A stretch of DNA of 64,000 nt from Musa acuminata AAA Group. Taxonomy: Eukaryota > Streptophyta > Magnoliopsida > Zingiberales > Musaceae. The notes beneath the pieces were generated by a model. It did no database searches and was not told the DNA's origin. It saw only the letters and a list, made by a program, of their open reading frames with translations. The DNA lies in assembly GCF_036884655.1 (NCBI RefSeq), contig NC_088347.1, positions 18,787,001 through 18,851,000 on the forward strand, written 5' to 3'. Position numbers and translations under genes: made by a program. Positions 22,218 through 33,426 of the stretch are shown in pieces (position 1 is the first letter of the stretch; every line of letters starts with the position of its first letter).

Positions 22218-23706
22218 ATGGCATACACCGAAAACTAAGAGGACCACTCTATTACATGTCCACCCATGTTCAATGGGACGGACTACACCTATTGGAAGAC
22301 CCGAATGAGGATCTTTCTTATTTCTATGGATTTTGAACTTTGGAATCTTGTCGAAAATGGATTTTCAAAGTCTTCTCTTCCAATGATCGATTGGAATGAA
22401 TTGGAGAAGAAGACTTTCGCTCTTAATGCAAAGGCTATGAATGCCTTATTTTGTGCACTTTTGATATTTGGCACATACTCGAAATGACTCACGAAGGCAC
22501 AAGTAGAGTGAAAGAGTCAAAAATCAATCTTTTGTTACATTCTTTCGAACTTTTCCGGATGAAACCGAGTGAGACTATTGGCAACATGTTTACCCGTTTC
22601 ACGGATGTCGTCAATGGTCTAAAAGGACTCAGAAAAAGTTTTTCGGATTTTGAGCTCGTAAATAAGATCCCTTCCTAAGAGTTGGGATCCTAAAGTCACT
22701 ACTATTCAAGAGGCAAAAGATCTAAACAACTTCCCTCTTGAAGAACTAATCGGGTCATTAATGACCTACGAGATGACTTGCAAAGCTCATGAAGAGCAAG
22801 AATACATCCTTCCAAAGAACAGGAAGGATATGGCACTTAAAATTTCAGAAGACCACTTAAGAGAAAACTCAAGTGATGAGGAATGTGACGATGACTTGGC
22901 ACTTCTAACAAGAAAATTTAAAAAATTTATTAAAAGAAACAAGTTTAAGAATGAAACAAAAAATAAATTTGAACCCAAGAAAGATCAAGTTATTTGCTAT
23001 GAGTGCAAGAAGCCGGGACACTACAAGAGTGATTGTCCCCAAGTTCAGAAGAGAACATCAAAGAAGAAGGCGCTCAAAGTAACATAGGATGACTCGAGCG
23101 CGTCCGAAGAAGAGGAGTCTAACACTGAGCAAGTTGCTCATTACGCCTTAATGGCCATCGAAAAGGAGGTAACGAATTTAATAGATGCAGATTTATCATT
23201 TGATGAATTATTAAATACCTTCCATGACTTATTTGATGAATGCAAGATTATTAGTAAAAAATATAAATTGCTAAAAAAGGAGCATGATAGTCTTACTTGT
23301 AATTTCGATAAGTTTAAAACTGAATATCATGATAGTTTAAGTTCATGCATAAAGTGCCATGATCTAGAAACTCTCCCAAAGGAAAACTTGCTATTTAAGG
23401 ACACCTTAAAGAAATTCGAGGTTGGTAGCAAGTCATTGAACATGATCATTGCAAACAAGGGTCACGTTCCCAAAAGAAGTGGAATCGGATTTGTAAGAAG
23501 TCCTCACCAAAATCCAACCACCTTCATAAAAAGGCCTTATCTTACATGTTCGACACCAAAGCAAATGCAACTTTTGTTGCAAACTTGGACACAAAATGCA
23601 TTATTGTCCATTCAAGAAAATTAGTCCGAACAAATTAATTTGGGTTCCTAAAGGAACCATGATAAATTCTATGCAACATGATAAACAATGTAGATCTATT
23701 TTTTAG
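22218..23706 (+). pseudogene. SIRE-A gag, broken
   Basis: The ATG at 22218 is the homologue of the SIRE-M gag start, but the seventh codon is TAA where SIRE-M has CAA. The UBN2-type gag domain follows (MFNGTDYTYWKTRMRIF, then FTRFTDVVNGLKGL), with frameshifts near 22455 and 22675. The zinc knuckle CYECKKPGHYKSDC is at about 22999-23040. A further TAG (TGG in SIRE-M) precedes DDSSASEEEE-like acidic text. The coiled-coil-like lysine-rich tail ends at the TAG at 23704, a position that is also a stop in SIRE-M. Confidence 0.88.
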
Positions 23707-23780
23707 GCACCCAAAAGCAAATAGGTACCTAAAAATATCCTTTCTTGTAGAAACCTATACCATCGCAAGCTAGGAGCAAG

Positions 23781-24403
23781 AGATGGTACATTGATAGTGG
23801 ATGCTCAAGGCATATGACCGGAGATCCATCTCAATTCTCTAAGCTCACTAGCATAGACGAAGGCTATGTTACCTTCGGAGACAACAACAAGGGTAAAATC
23901 ATTGACAAAGGAACCATAGGTAACAAATCCAACTTCTTTATCGAAGATGTTTTGTTAGTTGATGGTTTAAAATATAACCTCTTGAGCATTAGTCAATTAT
24001 GTGATAAAGGATATATTGTCAGATTCGAGTCTAATGCTTGCATTATTGAAAAACCACACAAAAACACGTCTATGATTACATTAAAACAAAATAACGTATA
24101 CACTATTGACATCAATGATTTGTGTAATGAAATGTGTTTTTCGGTTTTGAATGAGGATGCTTGGCTATAGCATAGAAGATTAGGTCATGCTAGCATGAAA
24201 CTAATCACTCAAATATCATCTAAAGAACTTGTAAGAGGTATTCCTCATATCAAGTTCATCAAAGATAATGTATGTGATGCTTGCCAATTAGGTAAACAAA
24301 TTAAGGGTAGTTTCAAATCTAAGAATCAAATAAGCACCTCTAGGCCCTTACAATTGATCCATTTGGACTTGTTCGGACCAATCTCTACATCAAGCCTAGG
24401 ATG
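23781..24403 (+). pseudogene. SIRE-A protease and first part of integrase
   Basis: The aspartic protease motif RWYIDSGCSRHMTG opens the segment. The protease body (GYVTFGDNNKGKI, LLSISQLCDKGY) is open to a TAG near 24168, where SIRE-M reads WLWHRRLGHAS. The zinc-binding pre-integrase module (RRLGHASMK, CDACQLGKQ) and the first integrase Asp (LIHLDLFGP) follow. LTR-K then cuts the frame at SLG, with GGATG/AGATG as target duplication. The remaining catalytic residues lie at 35609-36500, so the active site is split over 11 kb. Confidence 0.9.
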
Positions 24404-25329
24404 TGTTGAATCTCGGATTTTGATGATTAAACTAGTTGATTATGTTTAGATGTTTAACTGCATTTTGAGTAATGCAGGTCTACTCGATCAGGATTAGACA
24501 ATTAACGCAGGAGGAATTGACGTTGCGCCGGAGGAGATCACGTCAGGATATTGGACGACAGAAGGCTTCGGACGTCGGGCATCGGGCCAAGGAGAGTGGA
24601 ATTACGCCAAGGATATTAGGGTTGCGGAGATCAACCGCCGATTGGGCAACAAGCCGCAAGAGAGGACGATGTGCTGAAGAATCGGACGAAGCGCCAACCA
24701 ATGACGTGCTGGGCAACGGAATGTCGATTTACGTTGTAATAATTGTCTAGATCGGAGTAGAGTTTTAGTTTGTGTGTGCAGGAATAACTATGATAATGAG
24801 AAAGACATAAAGCAAAACAAAATGCGGAGTCAAGTGTGAAGGAATCATTGGGAGTTCGAGAGTTTGACGGAAGTCCGAAGGTTCGTCGGGAATGCTGCCG
24901 GAACTAGCCGAGAATGAGTAGGGAGCTTGCCGAAGGGTTTTTTGGAAGCTCACCGAAAGGTTCGTGGGAAGTTCGCGGAGCTCGCCGAGAAAGATTAGAG
25001 CTTGCCGAAGAAGCTTGTTGGAACTCGCCAAGATCAAATCGTGAAGTCTAGGAGCGTGCCGGGAGTCCGCAGAATGGTTTCCGAGAGTTTATCGGAAGAC
25101 CGTCGGAAGTTCGTCGGAAGCTCGCCGGAAGAAGTCTTGACTTACGAACTTTGTAATAGCTTAGAAAATGTCTTTAAATTCGTAGTTAGTATATTAATTT
25201 GAGTTAGGATTAGGTGTTAATCCTATAACCCAAGTAGGGGCTAATTGGGCCCAAGTTCGGACTAGTTTGGGGCACGATTGAAGCCCAACTAGTGGGTTGA
25301 AAATACTGTAGGCGGTGGCACCGCCTAGG
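24404..25329 (+). repeat. LTR-K, left part
   Basis: It begins TGTTGAATCTCGG inside the SIRE-A integrase and includes the extra upstream block also seen in LTR-P (GGCTTCGGACGTCGGGCATC). It reaches the palindrome GGCGGTGGCACCGCC at 25312-25326, where CopJ is inserted. With 34922-35603 it makes one LTR of about 1.6 kb. No internal region of this subfamily is present, so LTR-K is a solo LTR with TSD GGATG (24399-24403) and AGATG (35604-35608). Confidence 0.88.
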
Positions 25330-26822
25330 TGTTGGGAAATCATGGGGGGTGACATCATATGCGCAGCGGAAGAACAAGAAAACAAAAATCCCCGATTCCC
25401 AAAAAGATGTTTGTCGTCGTGTGAAGATTGGTGCGCAGAAATCCGCAAAACACAAAACTGCGTATAGAGATTGTGTTACCTAGGGAGATCGTATATCCCT
25501 GTTTCCTTGCAGATCCTTAGGAGAGGGTGAAGGAGGTCAAGCATCCTCCTCTCTAGCGGTGATCCACACAGCAGGGTTGCAACGACGCTCCTCAAAACTC
25601 CAGGCCTACTCTGAGGTGGAGAGGGAGAGGAGAATAGGAAGGGCAAGCAAAGACTCTAGTCTATGAGGTTGTGAATCCCTCCTATTTATAGAGATCCCAT
25701 GTCAAACCCTAATGGGTCCTTCCCTAGTGGGTATTGGATCTGCATCCAATAAAACAAGGGCTCCGTCGGATATCTCATATCCGAACCTCTACTCATCGCA
25801 ATGCCTACCATATGTATGTGACCCTCTAGGCCCAATATCAAGCAGGCCGTGAGTCATACCTGTCATAACTCCTTCTAACTCAGTGAATTATTATCTCTGT
25901 AATAATTCACTCGACTCATCGACTACGGACGTACTAGGCCACTACGCCGTAGTCCCCAAACGATACAGGGGAATCCAATCCATTTGACCTGTCTGTCCTC
26001 AGTTACCATGCACCTATAGTCCCTCATCCATCTAATATCCCAGAGACCGTATATCGAGCATGGTGCTGTCAGACCCATACGGTTTCTACTCAAGTCTCGC
26101 TCTAATCGGATTCTCCCGGAGAACTCTTTCTCTCTCAACCCGAATGACCTTGGCCAGGGATTTGTCTGAGCAAGAACACATGGGATATTCCTCTCATGAC
26201 GCCGAGAGTGGATGATCCTCTATCGACACTCAATAGCCCTCGTAAGGTCGACTACCACTCCCAATGACCAGCTGTACTAGATCTGGGACAGCCAAACCTA
26301 TAAGTCTGGTATCAAAGAGTGGAGCACTCATACAGGACATCCTTAGTATCTCAAGTCTAAGGACCAGATACACCACTAGGACTACGGAATCGCTGTCTGA
26401 CAATAAGACATCATCAACCATCCAGCATTCCGTAAGCGGATCAATCAGTGAACTCATTCTCCAATGAGCACCTGTACTATATCCCTAGTGTCCCTACATG
26501 AGCAGCTATGAGACCAGCTGCATCCATCATATGGACGGGTATACAGCACACCAGTCTATCCGGTTATCACGATGTCCCTCTCGAGTAACCTATGACCGGG
26601 ATTATTTAGGATATGTGTTTAAAGGTGAATCGATCTCATTATCGTGATCTCATCATGATCTGATTCCCATTGCACAAATCCAAGGACATCACAATATATA
26701 TACGCACATATGCAATAGTTATAAAGTGATATACGCCAAAATATAATAAGCAAAAAGATTTTGTATCAAGTCACATGTACCATCACTCACGTGATTGGCT
26801 TGCTAGGCACCTATGACTAGCA
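25330..26822 (-). repeat. CopJ 3' LTR
   Basis: This 1493-bp LTR reads TGCTAGTCATAGG to TTTCCCAACA on the minus strand. It follows the purine tract AAGTGGGAGAT (reverse complement of 26823-26833). A TATA box (TATAAATA, minus) lies at 25690-25683. Two perfect inverted repeats lie upstream of it, at 25883-25910 (11-bp arms) and about 25921-25954 (GACTACGG/CCGTAGTC). Confidence 0.9.
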
Positions 26823-26984
26823 ATCTCCCACTTGACCTAAAGCCAATCACCTATGTGTCTGATCCCCATCAGACCCCTGTGACGCTCAAAGACAAAATGA
26901 GACAACGGCTTTGTCAGTGGATCTGCAATGTTATCTTCAGATGGAACTCTTTCCACTGCTACGTCTCCTCGGGTTACGATCTCT

Positions 26985-27365
26985 CTAATAAGCTGGAACC
27001 TCCTCAGAACACTTCTGATGAGACCCGGGTTCCCTTATTTGAGTAATCGCCCCATAGTTGTCGCAATATAAGGAAGTCGACTTCTCACTATTCAGAACGA
27101 CTCCCAAATCTGTGATGAACATCTTCACCCAGACTCCCTCTTTTGCTGCATCTGATGCAGCAATGTACTCCGCCTCTATGGTCGAGTCAGCAGTGGTATC
27201 TTGCTTGGAACTCTTCCAGCACACTGCTCCTTCATTCAAGGTGTACACATACCCTAAATTTGACTTGCTATCATCGACATTAGACTGAAAACTTGAGTCA
27301 GTGTAGCCTTCAACCTTAAGGCTATTACCTCCATATACTAGTAAAAGATCCTTAGTCCTTCTCAA
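26985..27365 (-). pseudogene. CopJ RNase H
   Basis: The frame reads VEGYTDSSFQSNVDDSKS, ADSTIEAEYIAASDA and LYCDNYGAI, which are the first Asp, the Glu-containing helix and the later Asp of copia RNase H. A stop (TAG for the usual Trp or Gln) near 27390 separates it from RT. The C-terminal part down to about 26840 is frameshifted. Confidence 0.85.
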
Positions 27366-27392
27366 GTACTTAAGGATACACTTTACTGCTTT

Positions 27393-28697
27393 CTAGTGCT
27401 CCAAGCCTGGATCCGCGTGATACCTGCTCGTGACACTCAGAGCATGCGCTATATCAGGCCTAGTACATAGCATGGCATACATGATAGACCCTATTGCTGA
27501 GGCATAAGGTATCATATCCATGTTCGCCCTTTCTTCTGGAGTCTTTGGGGACATACTCGTAGAAAGCGATATCCCATGTCTCATCGGTATGAGACCTCTC
27601 TTGGAATTTTTCATGCCAAACCTTTTGACAATAGTTTCTATATACCTGGACTGGGACAAGCCAAGCATCCTCTTGGATCTATCTCTATAGATTCTAATCC
27701 CCAAGATATAAGATGCTTCCCCTAAGTCCTTTATGGAGAAGTGTCTAGATAACCAAGCCTTTACTGTGGATAGCATTCCTATGTCATTCCCAATGATGAG
27801 GATGTCATCCACATATAACACCAAAAAGGTGATAGCGCTCCCACTTACCTTTCTGTATACACAAGGCTCATCTTCGTTCTTAACGAAGTCATAAGATCTG
27901 ATTGCCTCATCAAATCTTATGTTCCAACTTCGGGAAGCTTGTTTTAGTCCATAAATGGATCTAAGCAACCTACACACCTTATCTGGGCAGTTCTTGGACA
28001 CGAATCCCTTAGGTTGCATCATATACACCTCCTCCTCGAGGTTCCCGTTGTGGAATGCGGTTTTCACATCCATCTGCCAGATCTCATAATCATAGTGTGC
28101 TGCAATAGCCAATAGAATTCTGATGGATTTTAGCATTGCTACGGGTGAGAAAGTTTCGTCGTAGTCAACACCTTGCCTTTGACGATACCCCTTACCCACT
28201 AGCCTTGCTTTATAGGCCTCTACCTTTCCATCTACTCCGATCTTTTTCTTAAAGATCCACTTGCAACCGATGGGTACAATACCTTCGGGCGCATCAACTA
28301 GGTTCCAAACCTTATTGGAGTACATAGAATCCATCTCAGAATTCATGGCTTCTTTCCACTTCCCGGAGTCTATACTCATAATAGCCTCCTCGTAGGTCCG
28401 AGGATCAATATCCTCTACATCCTCTACTCTAATATGTCCCACATATCTCTCAGGAGGATGGGATACTCTATCAGACCTGCGTAAAGTTGATACTTGTGTA
28501 TTAGGTACCTGAACAGACTCGGGCTGTAGAGTGGTGCTTGAGCTTGGTTCTCCAACCTCGCTCAATTCTATCATTCTCCCACTATCTCCGTCAAGAATGT
28601 GTTCCTTCTCAAGGAACACTACTCTCTTAGCTACAAAGACCTTTTGGTCCTCGAGATGATAGAAATAATACCCACAAGTTTCCTTGGGGTATCCCAC
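27393..28697 (-). CDS. CopJ integrase tail and reverse transcriptase
   Basis: An open frame of 434 codons is part of the copia polyprotein; its first Met is internal, not a start. In order it shows the integrase C-terminal motif MGYPKETCGYYFY, a variable linker with TLRRSDRVSHPPERYVGHI, the RT entry EAMNSEMDSMYSNKVWNLV, KARLVGKGYRQRQGVDYDE, IWQMDVKTAFHNG, IYGLKQASRSWNIRF and the catalytic box YVDDILIIGND. The YVDD motif is intact. The text EASYILGIRIYRDRS and LGLSQSRYIE is typical of the Angela/Tork group. Flanking segments carry stops, so the whole polyprotein cannot be translated. Confidence 0.88.
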   Translation of the reverse strand: MGYPKETCGYYFYHLEDQKVFVAKRVVFLEKEHILDGDSGRMIELSEVGEPSSSTTLQPESVQVPNTQVSTLRRSDRVSHPPERYVGHIRVEDVEDIDPRTYEEAIMSIDSGKWKEAMNSEMDSMYSNKVWNLVDAPEGIVPIGCKWIFKKKIGVDGKVEAYKARLVGKGYRQRQGVDYDETFSPVAMLKSIRILLAIAAHYDYEIWQMDVKTAFHNGNLEEEVYMMQPKGFVSKNCPDKVCRLLRSIYGLKQASRSWNIRFDEAIRSYDFVKNEDEPCVYRKVSGSAITFLVLYVDDILIIGNDIGMLSTVKAWLSRHFSIKDLGEASYILGIRIYRDRSKRMLGLSQSRYIETIVKRFGMKNSKRGLIPMRHGISLSTSMSPKTPEERANMDMIPYASAIGSIMYAMLCTRPDIAHALSVTSRYHADPGLEH

Positions 28698-29771
28698 AAA
28701 TTTGCATCGCCCTGTCCTTGATTCTAATTTATCGGGGTTGTGTCTTCTAACATGGGCAGGGCAGCCCCAAATCTTAACAACCTTAAGATCAGGCTTCTTC
28801 CCTTTCTATATCTCATATAGTGTAGACACTACCGACTTACTTGGAACTCTGTTCAGAAGGTAAGCTGCGGTTTCTAGGGCATATCCCCAGAATGAGATGG
28901 GTAGGTCAGCGAAACTCATCATGGACCGTACCATATCTAATAATGTACGATTTCTCCTTTCAGAGACACCATTGAGCTGAGGTGTATAAGGAGGTGTCCA
29001 TTGGGATAATATCCCATGGTCCTTGAGGAACTGAGTAAACTCTGTACTTAAGTATTCACCTCCTCGATCTGATCGAAGAGTTTTGATACTCTTTCCAGTC
29101 TAGTTCTCCACCTCATTCTTATACTCTCTGAATTTCTCAAAGGCCTCGGATTTGTACTTCATTAAGTACACATATCCATACCTTGAGAAATCATTAGTAA
29201 ATGTAATGAAGTAGGAGTAACTTCCAATGGCATGAGTTGACATGGGTCCACATACATCACTATGTATAAGTTCCAACAACTCATTGGCTCTCTCTCTAGT
29301 TCTACTAAATGGAGATTTGGTCAGTTTTCCACGAATGCAAGGCTCACAAGTTGCATATGACACATAGTCGAATGGATCTAGATATCCATCATTTAGCAAC
29401 TTTTGAATCCTTCTTTCATGGATGTGACCTAGCCTACAATGCCACAGGTATGCATTGTTCAACTCATCTCGTTTCCTTTTGGACACATTTACATTCATGA
29501 TATATGGAGTGGTGTCTAACATAAATAAACCATTATGCAATGTTCCTTTCGTGATGATTTTATCATCTAATAATATCGAACAACCATTGTTCTTAAAAAT
29601 AAATTTATATCCACTAAGTGTTAAACATGAAATGGAGATAATGTTTTTGATAATAGAAGGAACAAAATAACATGCATCTAATGCAATAAAAGCTCCACTA
29701 GGCAGATGTAGGGCGACCTCGCCAACAGCTAATACAGCAACTTTTGCTCCATTACCCATCTTGAGGTCCAT
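28698..29771 (-). pseudogene. CopJ protease end and integrase, broken
   Basis: From 29771 the frame gives the protease C-terminal half (VGEVALHLPSGAFIALDA), the pre-integrase module (YLWHCRLGHIHERRIQ, CEPCIRGKLTKSPF) and the first integrase Asp in LIHSDVCGP. A TAG at 29100 (VEN stop TGKS) interrupts before the second Asp (LRSDRGGEYL) and the Glu (NGVSERRNR) at about 29060-28955. A second stop stands where a Trp is expected (YEI stop KGKKP). The DDE residues themselves are all present. Confidence 0.88.
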
Positions 29772-30722
29772 CTCGCCTCTCCCTAATCTCCTAGGCCTTG
29801 CCAGAACCTACAACGAATTGCATATATGATAAGCACTACCGGTATCCAATACCCATGTGTTATCATAAGAGTCTGACAAATGGAGACTGATCATGAATGT
29901 ACCTGAAGCTTCATCAAGCTTTTGTTTCGCCCTTTCTGCAAGGTACTCTTTGCAGTTTCTCTTCCAATGCCCATCTTTACCACAGTGGAAGCACTGGCCT
30001 TTGTCCTTTGCTGGGTCTTTCTTAGCAACCTTTTCTTTACCTGGTCTGCCCTTGCCCTTTCCCTTCTTAAGGGACCTTTCTGCTTTCCTTTTCTTTTTGG
30101 TCTCACCAATATAGAGAACTGGCTTCTCTTTCTTAATAGTACTCTCTGCCTCCCTCAACATATTGAGGAGCTCTGGGAGAGTCACCTTAAGCTTGTTCAT
30201 ATTAAAATCCATTATGAACTATGAAAAGGAATCTGACAAGGACTGAAGTACAATGTCCACACACAAGTTATCCTCTAGGACCATTCCTAGACCTGTGAGT
30301 TTCTCTATCCACTCAACCATCTTTAGGACATGGTTCTGAACCGGTGTCCCCTCAGTCATCCTAACGCGGAAGAGGCTCTTGGATATCTCATATCGCTGAG
30401 TCCTTTCCTATTCCTCAAACAATTTGCGGACATGTAGGAGAATGGATCTGGCATCCATCTTTTCATGTTGTCTCTGTAACTCAGGAGTCATAGAGCCCAA
30501 CATATAGCACTGAGCAAGAGTGAAGTCATTAATGTACTTCACGTAGCGAGTGATCTCATCCTCGCTTGCCCCTTCTTCGGGCGTAGGCATCACTGTATCA
30601 AGGACATACACGATTTTCTCCACTGTGAGAACAATTCTCAAGTTACGGAGCCAATTCATATAATTTGGACCAGTGAGGCGGTTGACATCAAGTATGCCAC
30701 GTAAGGGATTTAAAAGCGACAT
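29772..30722 (-). pseudogene. CopJ gag and protease start, broken
   Basis: The likely start is the ATG at 30722 (MSLLNPLRGILDVNRLTGPN), just after the leader. The UBN2-type gag domain includes LGSMTPELQRQHEKM. A TAG follows FEE at about 30409, and another precedes FIMDFNMNKLK at 30212. A lysine-rich basic stretch leads to the zinc knuckle CFHCGKDGHWKRNC (about 29980-29940) and the protease motif TWVLDTGSAYHI (about 29855-29820). Both stops are consistent with a C-to-T change in a glutamine codon. Confidence 0.86.
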
Positions 30723-30907
30723 TTTCTGAAAATAAAGATGCAGCAAAAATGAATAACATGCAGATTTTGCAAGAAATAAACTCTCAAGATATAGACTTCT
30801 ATCTTAATATGCTCCCACTATTTTACTAATGAGTCACGCGACACCCTCAGCACGTGAAACGGAAGTCTCCGGCAGACTTCTAGTGGGGATCAAGATCCAA
30901 TCAGCGT

Positions 30908-31220
30908 CTTAGTGTAACCTCGAGGGACTCGACCAATCACACTAAGCCTAAAAGGTAGGCAACTCTTGCCGATCACAACTCCTTGTGATTCCCGTCCTGT
31001 TCGGCCTCCGAATCACCATGGCCTCGAGGGACTCGACCAACCATGATGCTCGGTTAAGTCAACACCTTTGTTACAAAATGAGTATGATTTGATGATATAC
31101 CCTCGAGGGACTCGACCAAGTATACAATGCCCTCAGGTCACCGGTGACATCTCTATGTCGTAAGCAAGATAGCGAATCGCGATATAGGTGAGTCTCGAGG
31201 GACTCGACCAACTCAACCTA
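30908..31220 (-). repeat. Four stem-loops sharing one apical hairpin
   Basis: TCGAG-GGA-CTCGA occurs at 30920-30932, 31024-31036, 31103-31115 and 31195-31207. Each copy has its own outer stem: CTTAGTGT/ACACTAAG (30908-30915, 30939-30946), CATGG/CCATG (31017-31021, 31041-31045), TATAC/GTATA (31096-31100, 31120-31124) and TAGGTGAGT/ACTCAACCTA (31185-31193, 31211-31220, one bulge). The outer stems differ in sequence but still pair. They lie in the leader of the genomic RNA. Confidence 0.85.
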
Positions 31221-31994
31221 CACCGGGAATCGGTTCCTACTTATAACGATGGAAGGCCACGTGGGTCAATCTAATTGCCTCACGTTTACCGACTTAATAT
31301 TATCGAGAGATGTTTCTAAGATTTGGTCTCCTAATATGACATGTCACACATATACATATTTAATATATATCTACATCGCATGCAAATATATATACTTATC
31401 TAGTATGTGTATAAGCAATCACACCATATGATCATGGACCACAACCTAATATGATTAGGCCCGAGCCAGTAGGCCTAATCACTCACATCAAGATCTATGT
31501 GTGTAACGGTGCATCTCCATGCCCTGTGATCGTCCATCTCGTCCTCGTCGATTCCGTCGACATCTTGATGCATCTCCATGCATCACGATCGTCCGTCTCG
31601 TGGGTCCCGTTATCGCATCCACGCTCCCGCTGCGCCTCATCATGTGATTACAACTTAATCATAGGCACGCAGGCCAGACAATAAACGAGAAATATAATGG
31701 AGGTTCGCAGACCTCAATAATAATAATCACAAGTACACACATCACACGGTCCATGATCATCCGTCCACACATCATACATCACATGTATAAATAATCATCA
31801 TCATGTAAGACTACTAGATAATAATAAAAATAATAATCAACTAAACCTTTTAATTAATTAATATTTTTCTGAAATCAGGGACATGTAGGGAATTTCTCAA
31901 TTCCTAAGGGTATTTTTGTAATTTGGACAAAAGATAGAAACTGGAATTTCTTAAATTTCGAGGGGTAAAATTGTCTTTTTCCTAGAAAACCCTA

Positions 31995-32290
31995 ATGCCC
32001 TACTATCCTTTGCTGCCGCCGCCGCCGCCACCCTACTGGCGGCGGCCTGTGCGGCGGGGCGAGGGCACGCCTGCTGGCGGCGCTACCGCTGTAGGTGGGC
32101 TCCCCTGCTTGCGCTCCTGCCTCCGTAGGTGCCGCTTCCTTGCGGCGGTAAGCGCCGCGGCCCTGCGGCGCCTCTGCCCATGGGCTGCCAGCCCCGCCGG
32201 CAGCAAGGCTGCTGCAAGCAGGCCGCCGGCCGGCTACTGCAGACGCAGCCCCTATGCTGCCCGCCTTCGGCTGCGCTTCACGCACGTAGA
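31995..32290. other. GC-rich block in the CopJ leader
   Basis: It starts with CTGCCGCCGCCGCCGCCACC and continues as GGCGGC-rich, CpG-rich sequence for about 300 bases, in sharp contrast with the AT-rich DNA on its left. Open frames exist on both strands (32303-31992 minus, 31995-32414 plus), but all are alanine/arginine/proline-rich. I do not recognise a domain. Confidence 0.7.
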
Positions 32291-32407
32291 TCGAGGGCAG
32301 CAACTGTTGCTACCCTTTCTCGCTTTTGCGTCAACGATTTTGACGTCAAAATTCTTCCTAAACACAACACACGTAGTTCAAAACCAATCATTCGCACGAA
32401 CAACCTG

Positions 32408-32419
32408 GCTCTGATACCA
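32408..32419 (-). other. CopJ primer binding site
   Basis: The minus strand reads TGGTATCAGAGC one base after the LTR end (32421), which is a perfect initiator methionine tRNA site. It fixes the element's orientation. Confidence 0.93.
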
Positions 32420-32420
32420 C

Positions 32421-33383
32421 TGTTGGGAAATCATGGGGGGCGACATCATATGCGCAGCGGAAGAACAAGAAAACAAAATTCCCCGATTCCCATAAAGATG
32501 TTCGTCGTTGTGCGAAGATTGGTGCGTAGAAATCAGCAAAACACAAAACTGCGTATAGAGATTGTGTTACCTAGGGAGATCGTATATCCCTGTTTCCTTG
32601 CAGATCCTTAGGAGAGGGTGAAGGAGGTTAAGCGTCCTCCTCTCTAGCGGTGATCCACACAGCAGGGTTGCGACGACGCTCCTCAAAACTCCAGGCCTAC
32701 TCTGAGGTGGAGAGGGAGAGGAGAATAGGAAGGGCAAGCAAAGACTCTAGCCTATAAGGCTGTGAATCCCTCCTATTTATAGAGATCCCGTGTCAAACCC
32801 TAATGGGTCCTTCCCTAGTGGGTATTGGATCTGCATCCAATAAGACAAGGGCTCCGTCGGATATCTCATATCCGAACCTCTACTCATCGCAATGCCTACC
32901 ATATGTGTGTGCCCTCTAGGCCCAATATCGTGCTGGCCGTGAGTCATACCTGTCATAACTCCTTCTAACTCAGTGAATTATTATCTCTGTAATAATTCAC
33001 TCGACTCATCGACTACGGACGTACTAGGCCACTACGCCGTAGTCCCCAGACGATACAGGGGAATCCAATCTATTGGACCTGTCTGTCCTTAGTTACCATG
33101 TACCTATAGTCCCTCATCCATCTAATATCCCAGAGACCGTATATCGAGCATGGTGCTGTCAGACCCATACGGTTTCTACTCAAGTCTCGCTATAATCGGA
33201 TTCTCCCGGAGAACTCTTTCTCTCTCAACCCGAATGACCCTGGCTAGGGATTTGTCTGAGCAAGAACACATGGGATATTCCTCTCATGACGCCGAGAGTG
33301 GATGATCCTCTGTCGACACTCAATAGCCCTCGTAAGGTCGACTACCACTCCCAATGACCAGCTGTGCTAGATCTGGGACAACC
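32421..33383 (-). repeat. CopJ 5' LTR, truncated
   Basis: It covers the primer-side two thirds of the LTR, from TGTTGGGAAATCATGG on the plus strand to GGGACAACC, with a TATA box at 32781-32774. At 33382-33385 it switches at CCAA into a copy of the sequence left of CopJ (CCAACTAGTGGGTTG, as at 25285). It differs at many sites from the 3' LTR. Confidence 0.88.
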
Positions 33384-33426
33384 AACTAGTGGGTTGAAAA
33401 TACTGTAGGCGGTGGCACCGCCTAGG
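33384..33426 (+). repeat. Second copy of the LTR-K flank
   Basis: This reproduces 25287-25329 (AACTAGTGGGTTG, then GGCGGTGGCACCGCCTAGG) including the target site CTAGG. It is out of place between two CopJ LTRs. Confidence 0.9.

Larger units (their letters stand above)
30747..32407 (-). other. CopJ leader between primer site and gag
   Basis: This is a long untranslated leader of about 1.7 kb with no convincing gene. The gag-proximal half (30860-31225) is packed with inverted repeats, among them four copies of CCTCGAGGGACTCGACCAA-like text. The middle (31300-31950) is AT-rich. The part next to the primer site (31995-32290) is extremely GC-rich. Small open frames in the GC-rich part occur on both strands and look like low-complexity artefacts. 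Confidence 0.75.

Noticed and set aside
25923..26467. Open frames in the CopJ LTRs (repeated at 34327-34564)
   Set aside because: They are present in each LTR copy on both strands and have no recognisable domain.
31995..32611. GC-rich open frames of 139 and 160 codons on the plus strand
   Set aside because: They run antisense to the CopJ leader, continue across the primer site into the LTR, and are of low complexity. A gene reading is not supported.
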